Positions 42,968 through 51,867 are shown, numbered from the stretch's first letter. The stretch is 62,954 nucleotides of DNA from Solirubrobacter deserti (GCF_027587175.1 NZ_JAPCID010000048.1:1-62954), one strand, 5' to 3'. Notes: a model not told the origin generated them from the letters alone. Program-made: numbers and translations.

Positions 42968-44025
42968 CCGTCTTCGCGCGGGCCCGCGGCGGCGGCCCGA
43001 TGCCGCTCGACGTGGTCGGAGCGGCGGTCGCGCAGCTCGGTCGTGCGCTCGCGCAGCGCCGACGTCTCGGCCCGGATCGCGTCGAACGCGCGCCGGTGTT
43101 CGGCCGCTACGGCGCAGGCAGCGTCCATCGATCCACGCAGCTCCGCCATCCGCTCGTGCGCAGGTTCGGCGACGGCGCTCAGCGTGGCCTGGGCCACAAC
43201 CGGCTCCGCCGGCGTGGGCATCAGCCGGCGGCGCTGGCGGATGACCTCGGCCGCCCTCTCGGCCGGGACGGCGACCGGGTCGCCGGTGAGCAGCCACGTG
43301 CCATCGTCGCGGCGGACCAGCTGCCCGTCGCGCGCGAGCTCGGCCAGCGCGGTGGACACGGTCGGGCGCCGCGCACCAACCAGTTCGCCGATCAGCCGGT
43401 GAGAGAGCACCAGCGGGACCGCGATGCCGTCCCGCGCGACCCGGCCCCAGCGCTCGGCGAGGTGCCAGAAGAGCGCCAGCAGGCGGCGGTCGACGCGGTT
43501 GAGCTGAGAGATCGCCTGCGTGACCGACAGCCGCTGGGCGCGCTCGGACAGCCGGTCGACGATCACCACGGACACCTCGGGGTAGCGCCCGATGACGGCG
43601 GCGGCGCGGCGGTCGATCAGGCCGAGCCGGATCGGGGCGAGCGCGTTCCAGCGCACCGCCACCGGCAGCAGCTCCGGCGGGCCCTCGATGTGCCAGGGGC
43701 GGACGATGTCACCCGGCCCCAGCAACTCGGTGCTCACGGTGTCGCCGAGCACGACCTCGCGAGCCAGCACGCCTTCGACGACGAGGAGGCCGAGGTGCGT
43801 CGGATCGGCGTCGGCGAGCCGCCCGCCGTCCCACTCACCGACCGGGAACGTCGTCACCCGCACCCGCAGCTCGCGTTCGGCCGCGGCCCGGCGCTCGTCG
43901 GTCAGCAGCTGCCCGAGCTCAGGGTCCAGCTCGAGCAGCGAGCGGCCGGCGCCGGCCGGTCGCGTCGTGTCCGGCCGCCCCTCCATCCCGGCTCGAAGCT
44001 TGCGGTTGACCGTCGCGTCCGGCAT
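42964..44025 (-). CDS. Crp/Fnr-type transcriptional regulator, paralogue 1
   Basis: A 353-residue regulator. An N-terminal cyclic-nucleotide-binding-like beta domain (VVEGVLAREVVLGDTVSTEL, then LLGPGDIVRPW) leads to a long helix and a Crp-type winged helix with LSHRLIGELVGARRPTVSTA. A C-terminal helical tail of about 90 residues is extra. The phosphate-binding cassette that binds cAMP is not evident, so the ligand may differ. It resembles the protein at 51924-52835 closely through the central and DNA-binding regions. ATG 44025 is chosen because a SigB-like promoter ends 12 nt before it. Confidence 0.85.
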   Translation of the reverse strand: MPDATVNRKLRAGMEGRPDTTRPAGAGRSLLELDPELGQLLTDERRAAAERELRVRVTTFPVGEWDGGRLADADPTHLGLLVVEGVLAREVVLGDTVSTELLGPGDIVRPWHIEGPPELLPVAVRWNALAPIRLGLIDRRAAAVIGRYPEVSVVIVDRLSERAQRLSVTQAISQLNRVDRRLLALFWHLAERWGRVARDGIAVPLVLSHRLIGELVGARRPTVSTALAELARDGQLVRRDDGTWLLTGDPVAVPAERAAEVIRQRRRLMPTPAEPVVAQATLSAVAEPAHERMAELRGSMDAACAVAAEHRRAFDAIRAETSALRERTTELRDRRSDHVERHRAAAAGPREDG

Positions 44026-44037
44026 GCAGCGATTGTC

Positions 44038-44063
44038 GTACCAGGTCCGGCGGGATCCCAAAC
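44038..44063 (-). promoter_or_regulatory. SigB-like promoter before Crp-like gene 1
   Basis: On the minus strand GTTTGG, 14 nt, then TGGTAC. This fits the SigB/SigF type (GTTT then GGGTA, about 14 nt apart). The -10-like element ends 12 nt before the ATG, so the transcript would be nearly leaderless. The same layout occurs at 45018 and 51868. Confidence 0.5.
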
Positions 44064-44095
44064 CCCCCGTCACAGTGGTGACTGCGCCCCCGGAC

Positions 44096-44111
44096 AACCG
44101 CCTAAGCGGTT
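44096..44111. repeat. AACCGC-N4-GCGGTT inverted repeat
   Basis: A perfect 6-bp inverted repeat with loop CTAA in the 222-bp region between divergent Crp-like and STAS genes. An operator or small hairpin is possible. Nothing else coding is seen in this gap. Confidence 0.35.
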
Positions 44112-44247
44112 AGAGTGGCCGCCGCGCAGGCGCGCGCCTCCCCGCGGGGGCACGGGCAGGCGGAACCTCACGAGGACGGACTGACCGGCTCCACTTCCGG
44201 GGCGACCAGCGGCCTCCGAGCGCGCACCACCCGAGGATTTCCGCCCG

Positions 44248-44583
44248 ATGCCCGACGACTTCGCCCCCAAACCGTTCCGCTGTGAGGTGAGCCACCTCGA
44301 CGGGACGGCGTCCGTCCGCCCCGAGGGCGATCTCGACATGAGCACGGTGGACGACGTGGAGCACCTACTCGATGAGTTGCTCCGAGGCGGCGCCAAGCAG
44401 ATCGTCGTCGACCTGCGCGGGCTCAGCTTCATGGATTCAACCGGGATCACGTTGCTCACCCGCTGGAACAACGCGGCCAACCGCGACGGCTTCGACCTCG
44501 CACTGATCCAGGGCGAGGACCGCATCGCCCGGCTGTTCACGCTCACCGGGCTGCACGAATACTTCACCTTCGTCGCCGGGTAA
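44248..44583 (+). CDS. STAS-domain anti-anti-sigma factor
   Basis: A 111-residue STAS protein of the SpoIIAA/RsbV type. SVRPEGDLDMSTVDDVEHLL is the usual strand-helix start. The phosphorylatable serine is in LSFMDSTGITLLTRW. In partner switching, the unphosphorylated form binds the anti-sigma kinase and releases the sigma factor. It precedes a DUF2294 gene and the SigB/F-type sigma gene, so a direct role with that sigma factor is likely. Confidence 0.9.
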   Translation: MPDDFAPKPFRCEVSHLDGTASVRPEGDLDMSTVDDVEHLLDELLRGGAKQIVVDLRGLSFMDSTGITLLTRWNNAANRDGFDLALIQGEDRIARLFTLTGLHEYFTFVAG

Positions 44584-44596
44584 AGCCGCCGACAAC

Positions 44597-44980
44597 GTGC
44601 CCGATCATGCCCAGGAACTGATCGAGGCGGCAGGCGGACAGGCCCCTGGCTCCCTGCGCGCCGCGCTCGCCAACGCGATGGTCGGCCTCAAGAAGCGCTA
44701 CTACGGGCGCGGACCTGAGGCGGCCAAGGCCTACATCGAGGACGAGTACATCTTCATCGTCATGGAAGGCGGCCTCACCCGCAACGAAGAGACGCTGCTG
44801 GCCGCCGGCAAGCACGACCTCGTGCGCCAGTACCGGCTGACGTTCCAGGAGACCGTCGGACCGACCGCGATCGGTGCCGTCGAGGAGCTCACCGGACGCC
44901 GCGTCGTCGGCTACCACAGCCAGATCGTGTTCGAGCCGGTACGGGCCTTCGAGATCTTCGTGCTTGCCCCTGAAAACTGA
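44597..44980 (+). CDS. DUF2294 (Na-translocating decarboxylase-like) protein
   Basis: A 127-residue protein of the DUF2294 family. The conserved parts are MVGLKKRYYGRGPEAAKAYI, VMEGGLTRNEETLLAAGK and FQETVGPTAIGAVEELTGR. The family is widespread and uncharacterised, often near stress or signalling genes. The start is a GTG 14 bp after the STAS stop, so they are likely co-transcribed. No transmembrane segment is present. The role is unknown. Confidence 0.8.
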   Translation: MPDHAQELIEAAGGQAPGSLRAALANAMVGLKKRYYGRGPEAAKAYIEDEYIFIVMEGGLTRNEETLLAAGKHDLVRQYRLTFQETVGPTAIGAVEELTGRRVVGYHSQIVFEPVRAFEIFVLAPEN

Positions 44981-45017
44981 CGGCCCTGTCCGCAAACGAA
45001 CGAACGACGTGCTCTCA

Positions 45018-45043
45018 GGCTGGTTTTCACGCACCTGGGGTAC
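45018..45043 (+). promoter_or_regulatory. SigB-like promoter before the stress sigma gene
   Basis: GGCTGG, 14 nt, then GGGTAC. The GGGTAC ends 12 nt before the ATG at 45056, giving a nearly leaderless transcript. This is the same spacing as at Crp-like gene 1, and suggests the sigma factor reads its own promoter. Confidence 0.5.
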
Positions 45044-45055
45044 CGAAGCACATTG

Positions 45056-45865
45056 ATGGCTTCGACTCCGACGGCCGACCGCCCCCGCTCCCCGGCCACA
45101 CCGATCGACCGTGCCAAGCGGCAGCGCGAAGACCAGCGGCTCATGCGGCTCGTCCAGAAGGGCGACGAGCGCGCGCGTGGGGAGCTGATCGAGCGTTACA
45201 TGCCGCTCGCCCGCTCACTGGCCCTGCGCTACCGGCGCGCGAGCGAGCCCCTCGACGACCTCATCCAGGTCGCCTCCGTCGGCCTCGTGAAGGCCGTCGA
45301 CCGCTGGGATCCCGAACGCGGCCTGGCGTTCTCCTCCTACGCCGTGCCGACGATCCTCGGCGAGCTCCGGCGCTACTTCCGCGACTCGACCTGGGACGTG
45401 CGTCCCGCGCGTGACCTGCAGGAGCTGTGCCTCGCGCTGGAAGAGGCGCGCGAGAAGCTGTGGGGCGAACTGGGCCGTCAGCCGACGGTCGCCGATCTCG
45501 CCGACCGGCTGGACCGCTCGCCCGAGGAGATCGTCGAGGCGATGCAGGCCACCGAGGGCCGCTCCGTGCGCTCGCTGGACGCGCCCGTCCACGACGAGGA
45601 GAACGACTCGGCGTCCGCCGGCGACCTGATCGGCGTCAAGGACGAGGAGTTCGACCGGGTCGAAGCCGGCGTCACGCTCGAGCGCCTCACCGGCATCCTC
45701 GACGAGCGCGCCCGCGAGATCCTGCGCCTGCGCTTCCAGGAAGACCTCCTGCAGTCCGAGATCGCCGAGGTCGTCGGCTGCTCGCAGATGCACGTGTCGC
45801 GCATCATCCGCTCCTCGCTGGAGAAGCTGTACGCCTACGGATCTTCGATGAAGGTGGAGTCATGA
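45056..45865 (+). CDS. SigB/SigF-type RNA polymerase sigma factor
   Basis: A 269-residue alternative sigma factor of the SigB/F/G group. Region 2 has LDDLIQVASVGLVKAVDRWD and AFSSYAVPTILGELRRYFRD; region 3 begins with DVRPARDLQEL; region 4 has LQSEIAEVVGCSQMHVSRII. It should drive the general stress response, held by an anti-sigma kinase (50167 or 54873) and released by STAS proteins. ATG 45056 is used; a TTG lies directly before it. No ribosome-binding site is seen, which fits a leaderless message. Its stop overlaps the next ATG (ATGA). Confidence 0.92.
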   Translation: MASTPTADRPRSPATPIDRAKRQREDQRLMRLVQKGDERARGELIERYMPLARSLALRYRRASEPLDDLIQVASVGLVKAVDRWDPERGLAFSSYAVPTILGELRRYFRDSTWDVRPARDLQELCLALEEAREKLWGELGRQPTVADLADRLDRSPEEIVEAMQATEGRSVRSLDAPVHDEENDSASAGDLIGVKDEEFDRVEAGVTLERLTGILDERAREILRLRFQEDLLQSEIAEVVGCSQMHVSRIIRSSLEKLYAYGSSMKVES

Positions 45866-46035
45866 GCGTCCCGCAACCCACGGACCCGACCGGGCCGGTC
45901 GTCCCGCCCGAGACCCCGACGCCGACCGTCCCCGACGAGCCGATCGTCCCGGCCGACCCGACGCCGCCGCAGGAGACGCCGCCGCCGGACGACCCGCCGC
46001 CGGCGACCCCCGACACCGACCCCAGCGAGTCCTAG
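45862..46035 (+). CDS. Small Pro/Asp/Thr-rich protein coupled to the sigma gene
   Basis: A 57-residue protein of low complexity: repeated PxP, PTP and PPDDPP units, with no cysteine and almost no hydrophobic residues. It must be disordered. The ATG overlaps the sigma factor stop as ATGA, so it would be made together with the sigma factor. It shares the tetranucleotide CTAG as stop with the opposite topoisomerase gene. No function is known. Confidence 0.5.
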   Translation: MSVPQPTDPTGPVVPPETPTPTVPDEPIVPADPTPPQETPPPDDPPPATPDTDPSES

Positions 46036-47084
46036 GCGGCCAGCTTCTCGAGGCGCGGTGACTCTTCCTTCTCGTTGAGAAGGTCGAGCACCGCGTTCTC
46101 GATCTCCGGGTGCTGCGTCGGGAGCTGGCCGGGCTCGGCGGCTTCGAGCAGCACCTGGTGGTCGAGCACCAGGCCGGCGTCGTAGGCGTCGAAGATGCGC
46201 GGGTCGATGTAGGACGCGCGGCACACGGCGGGCGTGTTGCCCAGGTAGCGGGCGGTCTCCTTGATCGCGCGGGTCTTGGCCCGCTGGCGCGAGGTCTTGG
46301 TGCCCTGCGCCGGCCCGGAGACCGCGAGCGCGACCGCCGCCAGCACCGTCGCGCTCCAGGTGCGGAAGTCCTTGGCGGAGAAGTCCCCGCCGGTGACCTC
46401 CTTCAGGTACGCGTTGATGTCGTCGGACTTGATGTCGCACCAGTGGCCGCCGGCCTTGAACGCGAGCAGGTCGGGGCCGCCTCCGCGGCGGCGCTTGAGC
46501 TTGCCGACGATCTCCATCGCGAGCGGATCAGCGACGGCCTGCACGCGGCGCTGGCCGCTCTTGGCCGGGTAGTCGAAGATCATCTGGCCGTCGGCGATCG
46601 TCACGTGCTCCTTGCGGATCGTGGCCAGGCCGTAGGACTCGTTGGTCTGCGTGTACTCCTCGGTGCCGATGCGGAAGAAGCCGCGGTCCAGCAGCCGCAC
46701 CGCGCACGCGAGTACGCGCTCGCGCGTGAGCTCATCCGTGGCGGTCAGGTCGGCCTCGACGTGCTCGCGCAGCGCCGGCAGCGCGCGGGCGAAGCGCGTC
46801 ATGTCCTCGAACTTCTCCGCGTCCCGGCGCGTGCGCCACGCCTCGTGGTAGCGGTACTGCTTGCGGCCGGCCGCGTCGATGCCCGTCGCCTGGAGGTGGC
46901 CGTTCGGATACGGACAGATCCAGACCTGGTCCCAGGCCGGCGGGATGCCGAGTTCGCGGATGCGGTCGACCACCTCGGTCTCGGTGATCCGCTCACCGTC
47001 TTCGTCGTAGTAGGCGAACCCCTTGCCCGCGCGCTTGCGGGTGATCCCGGGACCGGAGCAGTCTGCGCGGCGGAGCCTGGCCAT
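46032..47084 (-). CDS. DNA topoisomerase IB (poxvirus type)
   Basis: A 350-residue eukaryote/poxvirus-like type IB topoisomerase, which relaxes supercoils through a 3'-phosphotyrosyl link. N-terminal PGITRKRAGKGFAYYDEDG and IRELGIPPAWDQVWICPYPN are typical. Catalytic features include KDFRTWSATV and the tyrosine in RASYIDPRIF near residue 310. It lies between stress-signalling genes. It shares a 4-bp CTAG stop overlap with the small Pro-rich gene. Confidence 0.92.
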   Translation of the reverse strand: MARLRRADCSGPGITRKRAGKGFAYYDEDGERITETEVVDRIRELGIPPAWDQVWICPYPNGHLQATGIDAAGRKQYRYHEAWRTRRDAEKFEDMTRFARALPALREHVEADLTATDELTRERVLACAVRLLDRGFFRIGTEEYTQTNESYGLATIRKEHVTIADGQMIFDYPAKSGQRRVQAVADPLAMEIVGKLKRRRGGGPDLLAFKAGGHWCDIKSDDINAYLKEVTGGDFSAKDFRTWSATVLAAVALAVSGPAQGTKTSRQRAKTRAIKETARYLGNTPAVCRASYIDPRIFDAYDAGLVLDHQVLLEAAEPGQLPTQHPEIENAVLDLLNEKEESPRLEKLAA

Positions 47085-47129
47085 TTCCCCAGCCTCCCCC
47101 GCGCGCGGCCGGTTTACGCTTGCGCGCGG

Positions 47130-47450
47130 ATGCCACGTTTCGGTCTGCAGACGACGGCCGACGGTGCGGTCGCGCTCATCACGCTGCGCGGTGAGCTCGA
47201 CATGCTCGCGACCGCGGAGCTCGAGTCCGAGCTCGAGCGGCTGACCCACGACGTCGTGGCCATCGACCTGCGCGCGCTGCTGTTCCTGGACTCGGCGGGG
47301 CTGCGCACGATCCTGCTCGCCCGCGACCGGCTCGGCTCGCAGGACCGGCGGCTCGTGCTGGTGCGTGGCTGCGAGGCCGTGCAGCGCGTGTTCGAGATCA
47401 CGCGCATGACGGAGCGGCTCGAGTTCGTCGACGCGCCCGAGCTGCTCTAG
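47130..47450 (+). CDS. STAS-domain anti-anti-sigma factor
   Basis: A 106-residue STAS protein. LITLRGELDMLATAELESEL is the N-terminal strand-helix and LLFLDSAGLRTILLARD carries the phosphorylatable serine. It is an RsbV-like element for partner switching. It stands alone, between topoisomerase IB (divergent, 45 bp away) and Ku (convergent). Its stop shares CTAG with the Ku stop. Which kinase it binds cannot be told. Confidence 0.88.
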   Translation: MPRFGLQTTADGAVALITLRGELDMLATAELESELERLTHDVVAIDLRALLFLDSAGLRTILLARDRLGSQDRRLVLVRGCEAVQRVFEITRMTERLEFVDAPELL

Positions 47451-48280
47451 GACTTGGCCGGTTCCTTCTCTTTCGAGGAGGCCTTCTTCTTGGGCTTGTC
47501 GACGGCGGCGAGGCTGGCCTCGAGCGCGGCCATGAGATCCGGCACGGCGGTCGGCGCCGGCGCCTCGGGCTGCTGGACGATCTCGGCGCCCGCGGCCTTG
47601 GCCTCGATCAGCTCGAGCACCTTCTCGCGGTACTCGTCCTTGTAACGGGAGGGCTCGAACTCGGTCACCAGCGACTCGATCAACTGCTGGGCCATCTGCA
47701 CCTCGCGCTCGGAGACCTTGAGCTCCTCGGCTTCGGGCAGGCCGTCCAGCGCGTCGCGGGGGATGACCTCGTCGGCGAAGACCATCGTGTCCATCATCAG
47801 CACGGTGCCGCCCTGCGCGGGGCGGATGGCGACGAGCTGTTCCTTCGAGCGCAGGACCACGCGCGCGATCGCGACGCGGCCGGACTCCTGCATGGCGTTC
47901 AGCAGCAGGCCGTAGGCCTTGGCGGCGCCCTTGTCGGGCACCAGGTAATAGGGGTGGTCGTAGTAGACCGGGTCGATCTCGGCGAGATCGACGAAGTCCT
48001 CGATGTCGATCGTCCGCGACTTCTCGGGATCGAGCGCGTCCAGCTCGTCCGGGTTGATGATCACGTACTGGTCCTTGGCCATCTCGTAGCCCTTGACCAG
48101 GTTCTCGTACTGCACTTCCTCGCCGGTGACCGCGTCCGTCCGCTTCTGGGCGATGCGGTTCCCGGTCTCACCGTTGATCTGGTGGAAGCGCACGGTCTTC
48201 TTGGACACGGCGGAGTAGAGCTTGATCGGGACGTTGACGAGCCCGAACGAGATGGCTCCACTCCACATTGAGCGCGGCAT
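47447..48280 (-). CDS. ku: Ku, DNA end-binding protein
   Basis: A 277-residue bacterial Ku homodimer subunit for non-homologous end joining. MWSGAISFGLVNVPIKLYSA is the classic N-terminus; VRFHQINGE and DPVYYDHPYYLVPDKG follow. The C-terminus ends in a Lys-rich tail (DKPKKKASSKEKEPAKS), as in many actinobacterial Ku proteins that bind DNA with extra affinity. The phosphoesterase-ligase gene lies just upstream in the same direction with 46 bp between them, so they are probably co-expressed. Confidence 0.95.
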   Translation of the reverse strand: MPRSMWSGAISFGLVNVPIKLYSAVSKKTVRFHQINGETGNRIAQKRTDAVTGEEVQYENLVKGYEMAKDQYVIINPDELDALDPEKSRTIDIEDFVDLAEIDPVYYDHPYYLVPDKGAAKAYGLLLNAMQESGRVAIARVVLRSKEQLVAIRPAQGGTVLMMDTMVFADEVIPRDALDGLPEAEELKVSEREVQMAQQLIESLVTEFEPSRYKDEYREKVLELIEAKAAGAEIVQQPEAPAPTAVPDLMAALEASLAAVDKPKKKASSKEKEPAKS

Positions 48281-48326
48281 GGGTCACATTCTGGCGGATC
48301 GCGCCGGCGGTGGCGCAATTGCGCCG

Positions 48327-49748
48327 TCACTCAGGCCGGCAGACGTCCTCCGGCGCGATGTCGTCCCGCAGCCCCTTGTAGACGGGATGGCGCAGCGTCC
48401 CGTCGCGCGTCATGTCGCCGTAGACGACGCTCGCGACCAGCTTGGGCTCGACGAACCGCGTCCCCTTCTCGGGCTTGGCGCCGGCTGTGAACGGGCTCGT
48501 GTCCCGCGCGAGCGGCTCCAGCAGGTCCTGCACGCGCTTGAGCTCGGCGTCGTTGAAGCCCGAGCCGACCTTGCCCGCGAACACGAACTCGCCGTCCTCG
48601 TAGAAGCCGAGCGTGAGCGCGCCGAGGCGGCCGGCGCGACCACCGTCGCCGCGCGTCCAGCCGCCCACGACGACCTCCGTGGAACGAACGTTCTTTACCT
48701 TGACCCAGCCGGGGGAGCGGCGGCCCGGGATGTACGGGCAGTTCAGGCGCTTGGCGACGACGCCCTCCAGGCCCTGGGCCTTGGACGCCTCCAGCAGGCC
48801 CGCCCCGTTGCCCACGTGGTAGGCGGGCGTCTGCCAGCGCGGGCCGGTGAGCTCGAGCTTGGCCAGCAGCTTGCGGCGGTCCTCGTAGGTCTGCTCGAGC
48901 AGCGAGTGCCCGTCCAGCCACAGCAGGTCGAAGATCATGAACACGACCGGCTGGGACTGCGACATGCGCCGGATCTGCGCCTCGTGGGTGAGGTTCATGC
49001 GCTGCTGCAGGCGCTGGAAGCTCGGCAGGCCGTTGTCGAACGAGACGATCTCGCCGTCGAGGATGACCTCGTGGGTGCCGAGCGCGCGGCCGAGCGGCGC
49101 GAGCTCCGGGTAACCGCCGGTGATGGTCGTCTTGCGGCGGCTCATGAGCTTCAGGCGGCCGCCCTCGATGAAGGCGAGCGCGCGGATGCCGTCCCACTTG
49201 ATCTCGTACGCCCAGCCGTCGTCGCCCGGCAGCTCGCCCTGGCGCGCGAGCATCGGCTCGATCCACTCCGGGAGCGGCTCCCGGGTCGGGTCCGCCGGCG
49301 GGTCCATGCGGTGGATCATCCAGTTCTTGCCATCGGTCCTGAACAGGACGTACTTGCCCTTCACGCGCTCGCCGTGGAACGTGACCATCACTTCCTTGTC
49401 ACGCCACTTGTGCAGCTCGTAGGTGCCGCGGTCGAAGATCTTCATCGTGCCCGCGCCGTAGTTGCCGGCCGGGATCTCGCCGTGGAAGTCCAGATACTCG
49501 AGCGGGTGGTCCTCGGTCCGGACCGCGAGGTTGTTGCGCTTGTCGACCGGGATGCCCTTCGGCACCGCCCACGAGGCGAGCGTGCCCTCGTGCTCGAGGC
49601 GCAGGTCCCAGTGCATCGAGCGGGCGGAGTGCTCCTGCACGACGAACCGCAGCTGCTCGCCGGGCTCGACCTCCCCGGCGGGCTCCGGCGTCTCCCCGAA
49701 CTGACGTTTCGCCCGATATTGGTCCAGCCGATCAGCCATCGTGCCCAT
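48327..49748 (-). CDS. ligD: LigD-type phosphoesterase-DNA ligase (no polymerase domain)
   Basis: A 473-residue two-domain protein. The N-terminal 3'-phosphoesterase domain has HSARSMHWDLRLEHEGTLAS and PAGNYGAGTM. The ATP-dependent ligase domain has the nucleotidyl lysine in YEIKWDGIRALAF (KxDGxR) near residue 185, then GEIVSFDNGLPSF, and GVVAKRLNCPY. The polymerase module of full-length LigD is missing; two stand-alone polymerases occur elsewhere in the window. ATG 49748 is chosen because GAAAGGA lies 7 nt upstream. It seals double-strand breaks bound by Ku. Confidence 0.92.
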   Translation of the reverse strand: MGTMADRLDQYRAKRQFGETPEPAGEVEPGEQLRFVVQEHSARSMHWDLRLEHEGTLASWAVPKGIPVDKRNNLAVRTEDHPLEYLDFHGEIPAGNYGAGTMKIFDRGTYELHKWRDKEVMVTFHGERVKGKYVLFRTDGKNWMIHRMDPPADPTREPLPEWIEPMLARQGELPGDDGWAYEIKWDGIRALAFIEGGRLKLMSRRKTTITGGYPELAPLGRALGTHEVILDGEIVSFDNGLPSFQRLQQRMNLTHEAQIRRMSQSQPVVFMIFDLLWLDGHSLLEQTYEDRRKLLAKLELTGPRWQTPAYHVGNGAGLLEASKAQGLEGVVAKRLNCPYIPGRRSPGWVKVKNVRSTEVVVGGWTRGDGGRAGRLGALTLGFYEDGEFVFAGKVGSGFNDAELKRVQDLLEPLARDTSPFTAGAKPEKGTRFVEPKLVASVVYGDMTRDGTLRHPVYKGLRDDIAPEDVCRPE

Positions 49749-49791
49749 TGTGGCGTCCTTTCGGGCACAAGTAGGTATCGTGCACGCCCGT

Positions 49792-50166
49792 ATGGACGCC
49801 AACCCCATCGTCCTCGATGAGACCGCCGGCGACGTCGTCGTGGTGGTCGTAGAAGGCGAGCACGACATCTACACCGCGCCGACGCTGCGAGAGCGGCTCG
49901 ACGAGGCGCTCGGCCGCGGCGGCGGCATCGTGGTCGATCTCACGGCCGCGACATTCGTGGATTCCTCCGTTCTGGGCGCACTGCTCGACGCGCGCCGCCG
50001 GGCGATCGAGGCCGGCCAGGGCTACGTGGTCTGCGTCGGCGACAGCGTCGAGCCGGGGGTCCAGCGGATCCTCGACATCACCGGGCTCGTCCCCGTCCTT
50101 CCCGTCCTCCAGGGCCGGGAAGAGGCGATCACCGCCGTCCGCTCCACCAACGGCGCGAGCGAGTAG
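49792..50166 (+). CDS. STAS-domain anti-anti-sigma factor
   Basis: A 124-residue STAS protein. VVVVVVEGEHDIYTAPTLRE starts the domain, and the phosphorylatable serine is in ATFVDSSVLGALLDA. The kinase gene follows with no gap, making an RsbV-RsbW-like pair. The start is 43 bp from the divergent ligase gene. A GGTATC about 25 nt upstream could be part of a SigB-like promoter, but its -35 match is poor. Confidence 0.88.
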   Translation: MDANPIVLDETAGDVVVVVVEGEHDIYTAPTLRERLDEALGRGGGIVVDLTAATFVDSSVLGALLDARRRAIEAGQGYVVCVGDSVEPGVQRILDITGLVPVLPVLQGREEAITAVRSTNGASE

Positions 50167-50655
50167 ATGACCGCCCCGGCCCCGGAGGTCCTGCTCACCA
50201 TGCCCGCCCGGCCCGAAGGCGTCGGCGTCGTACGCCAGGCGCTCGCGGGCATGGCCGACGCCCTGGACTTCGACCCCACCGTCCTCGCGGACATGAAGAT
50301 GGCCGTCACCGAGGCGTGCACCAATGTCGTCGTGCACGCCTACGACGAGGACGCGGGCATGCTCGAGGTCGAGATGCTCGCCGACGAGACCGGCCTCACC
50401 ATCGTCGTCCGCGACCACGGCGCCGGCATCCAGCCGCGCCCCGCCCGCTCCGAAGCGCCCGCGCTCGGCCTCGGCCTGCCGCTGATCGCGGCGCTGTCGG
50501 ACGCCTTCGAGCTGCGCGGCTCCACCGGCCAGGGCACCGAGGTGCGGATGACCTTCGCGTACTCGCGCGCGTCCGACCCGGCCGAAGCCAACCCCGTGAC
50601 CGGGAACATCGGCGCCGAAGGGCGCTGGGACCCGGACGCCGAGTCGCCCGCTTAG
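50167..50655 (+). CDS. RsbW-like anti-sigma factor kinase (HATPase)
   Basis: A 162-residue GHKL-type serine kinase. The N-box is MKMAVTEACTNVVVHAYDE, the G1 box VRDHGAGI and the G2 box LGLGLPLIAALSDAFELRG. It should bind the SigB/F-type sigma factor and phosphorylate STAS proteins. It starts immediately after the STAS gene. The C-terminal 25 residues are disordered. A strong hairpin follows the stop. Confidence 0.9.
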   Translation: MTAPAPEVLLTMPARPEGVGVVRQALAGMADALDFDPTVLADMKMAVTEACTNVVVHAYDEDAGMLEVEMLADETGLTIVVRDHGAGIQPRPARSEAPALGLGLPLIAALSDAFELRGSTGQGTEVRMTFAYSRASDPAEANPVTGNIGAEGRWDPDAESPA

Positions 50656-50668
50656 CCGCCGTCGACCG

Positions 50669-50701
50669 CTCGATTTGTCAACCGCCGGTTGACAAATCGA
50701 G
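50669..50701. terminator. Perfect 15-bp hairpin between convergent genes
   Basis: CTCGATTTGTCAACC and GGTTGACAAATCGAG pair perfectly around a GCC loop. It lies between the rightward anti-sigma kinase and the leftward RpoD-like sigma gene. The stem includes A/T runs near the base, so either transcript could end here. Confidence 0.75.
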
Positions 50702-50718
50702 CCCTCGCGCGGCGTGCG

Positions 50719-51780
50719 CTACGCGGCCTGGCGCAGCGCCGCAAGCTCGCGCATGCGGCCGAGCCGGCCGAGCGCCTTGGACTCGATCTGGCGCACGCGC
50801 TCGGGCGTGATCCCGAGCTGGCGGCCGATTTCGCGCAGCGGCGTCGGTTCGCCGCCGTCGATCCCGTAGCGCAGCGCCACGACGGTCCGCTCACGGTCCG
50901 GCAGCTCGAGCAACGCGCGCTTGAGCGTCTCCTCGCGCAGGGACACGTGGACGACGTCCTCGGGCGCCGGCCCGTCGGACGGCAGCAGGTCGCCGAACGC
51001 GGCGTCCTCGCCCTCGCCCAGGGGGCGGTCCAGCGAGGTGACGGTGCGGGCGGCGTCGCGCAGCGCGAGCAGGTCCTCGAGCGAGATCTCGGCGTGCTTG
51101 GCGATCTCCTCGTCCGTGGGCGCGCGGTCGAGCTTGAGGGCGAGCGCGTTCTCCGCGCGCGCGACCTTGCGCTGCGTACGCACGAGGTTGATCGGCAGCT
51201 TGATCGTGCGGGCCTTCGCGTCCATGCCGCGCTCGACGGCCTGGCGGATCCACCACGTCGCGTACGTGGAGAAGCGATAGCCGCGGCGCCAGTCGAACTT
51301 CTCGACGGCGCGGATCAGACCCAGGATGCCCTCCTGGATCAGGTCGAGCAGGGTGAGCTCGGAGCCCTGGTACTTCTTCGCGATCGAGACGACCAGCCGC
51401 AGGTTCGCGTTGATCATGCGGTCCTTGGCGCCGAGGTCGCCGCGCTCGATGCGCTTGGCGAGGTCGATCTCCTCGGACGGCGTCAGCAGCCGGTGGCGGC
51501 CGATCTCGTTCAGGAAGAGCTGCAGCGTGTCGGTCGTGACCGTCGCGAAGTGGGCGTCGTCGATCGGCGCCTCGGGTGCGTCCTCGCGCGTGCAGTCGTC
51601 GCGCAGCTCGATGTGCTTCGCGTGCAGTTGCTCATAGAGGGCGCCGAGATCGTCGTCCTCGAGCTCCAGGGCTTGAGCGAGCTCGTCGACCTCCTTCAGG
51701 TCGACGCACCCACGCTCCTCGCCCCGGTCGATGAGGGCCGCAATCGGCCCGGTGCTGTAGGCGTCACGCTCCGTTGCCAT
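50719..51780 (-). CDS. RpoD-like (group 1/2) RNA polymerase sigma factor
   Basis: A 353-residue sigma-70 factor. Region 1.2 is [20 protein letters not shown]; region 2 is [19 protein letters not shown] and [17 protein letters not shown]; region 4.2 is [20 protein letters not shown]. Region 1.1 is short and the non-conserved insert of primary RpoD is missing. It may be the primary sigma factor or an HrdB/SigB-like group 2 copy. The window cannot decide this. ATG 51780 has AAAGGGG 5 nt upstream. Confidence 0.9.
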   Translation of the reverse strand: MATERDAYSTGPIAALIDRGEERGCVDLKEVDELAQALELEDDDLGALYEQLHAKHIELRDDCTREDAPEAPIDDAHFATVTTDTLQLFLNEIGRHRLLTPSEEIDLAKRIERGDLGAKDRMINANLRLVVSIAKKYQGSELTLLDLIQEGILGLIRAVEKFDWRRGYRFSTYATWWIRQAVERGMDAKARTIKLPINLVRTQRKVARAENALALKLDRAPTDEEIAKHAEISLEDLLALRDAARTVTSLDRPLGEGEDAAFGDLLPSDGPAPEDVVHVSLREETLKRALLELPDRERTVVALRYGIDGGEPTPLREIGRQLGITPERVRQIESKALGRLGRMRELAALRQAA

Positions 51781-51867
51781 GGCTGCCCCTTTGACTCACC
51801 GCTCTGCGCCTCCACTAAACCAGCCAGAAATTAGAGTGAACTCCGTCGTGCATGCTCCGCCACCCAG

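Noticed and set aside
44069-44082. GTCAC-N4-GTGAC as a Crp-type operator before Crp-like gene 1
   Set aside because: The arms are only 5 bp and the spacing does not match the known TGTGA-N6-TCACA form; no copy is found before the paralogue.
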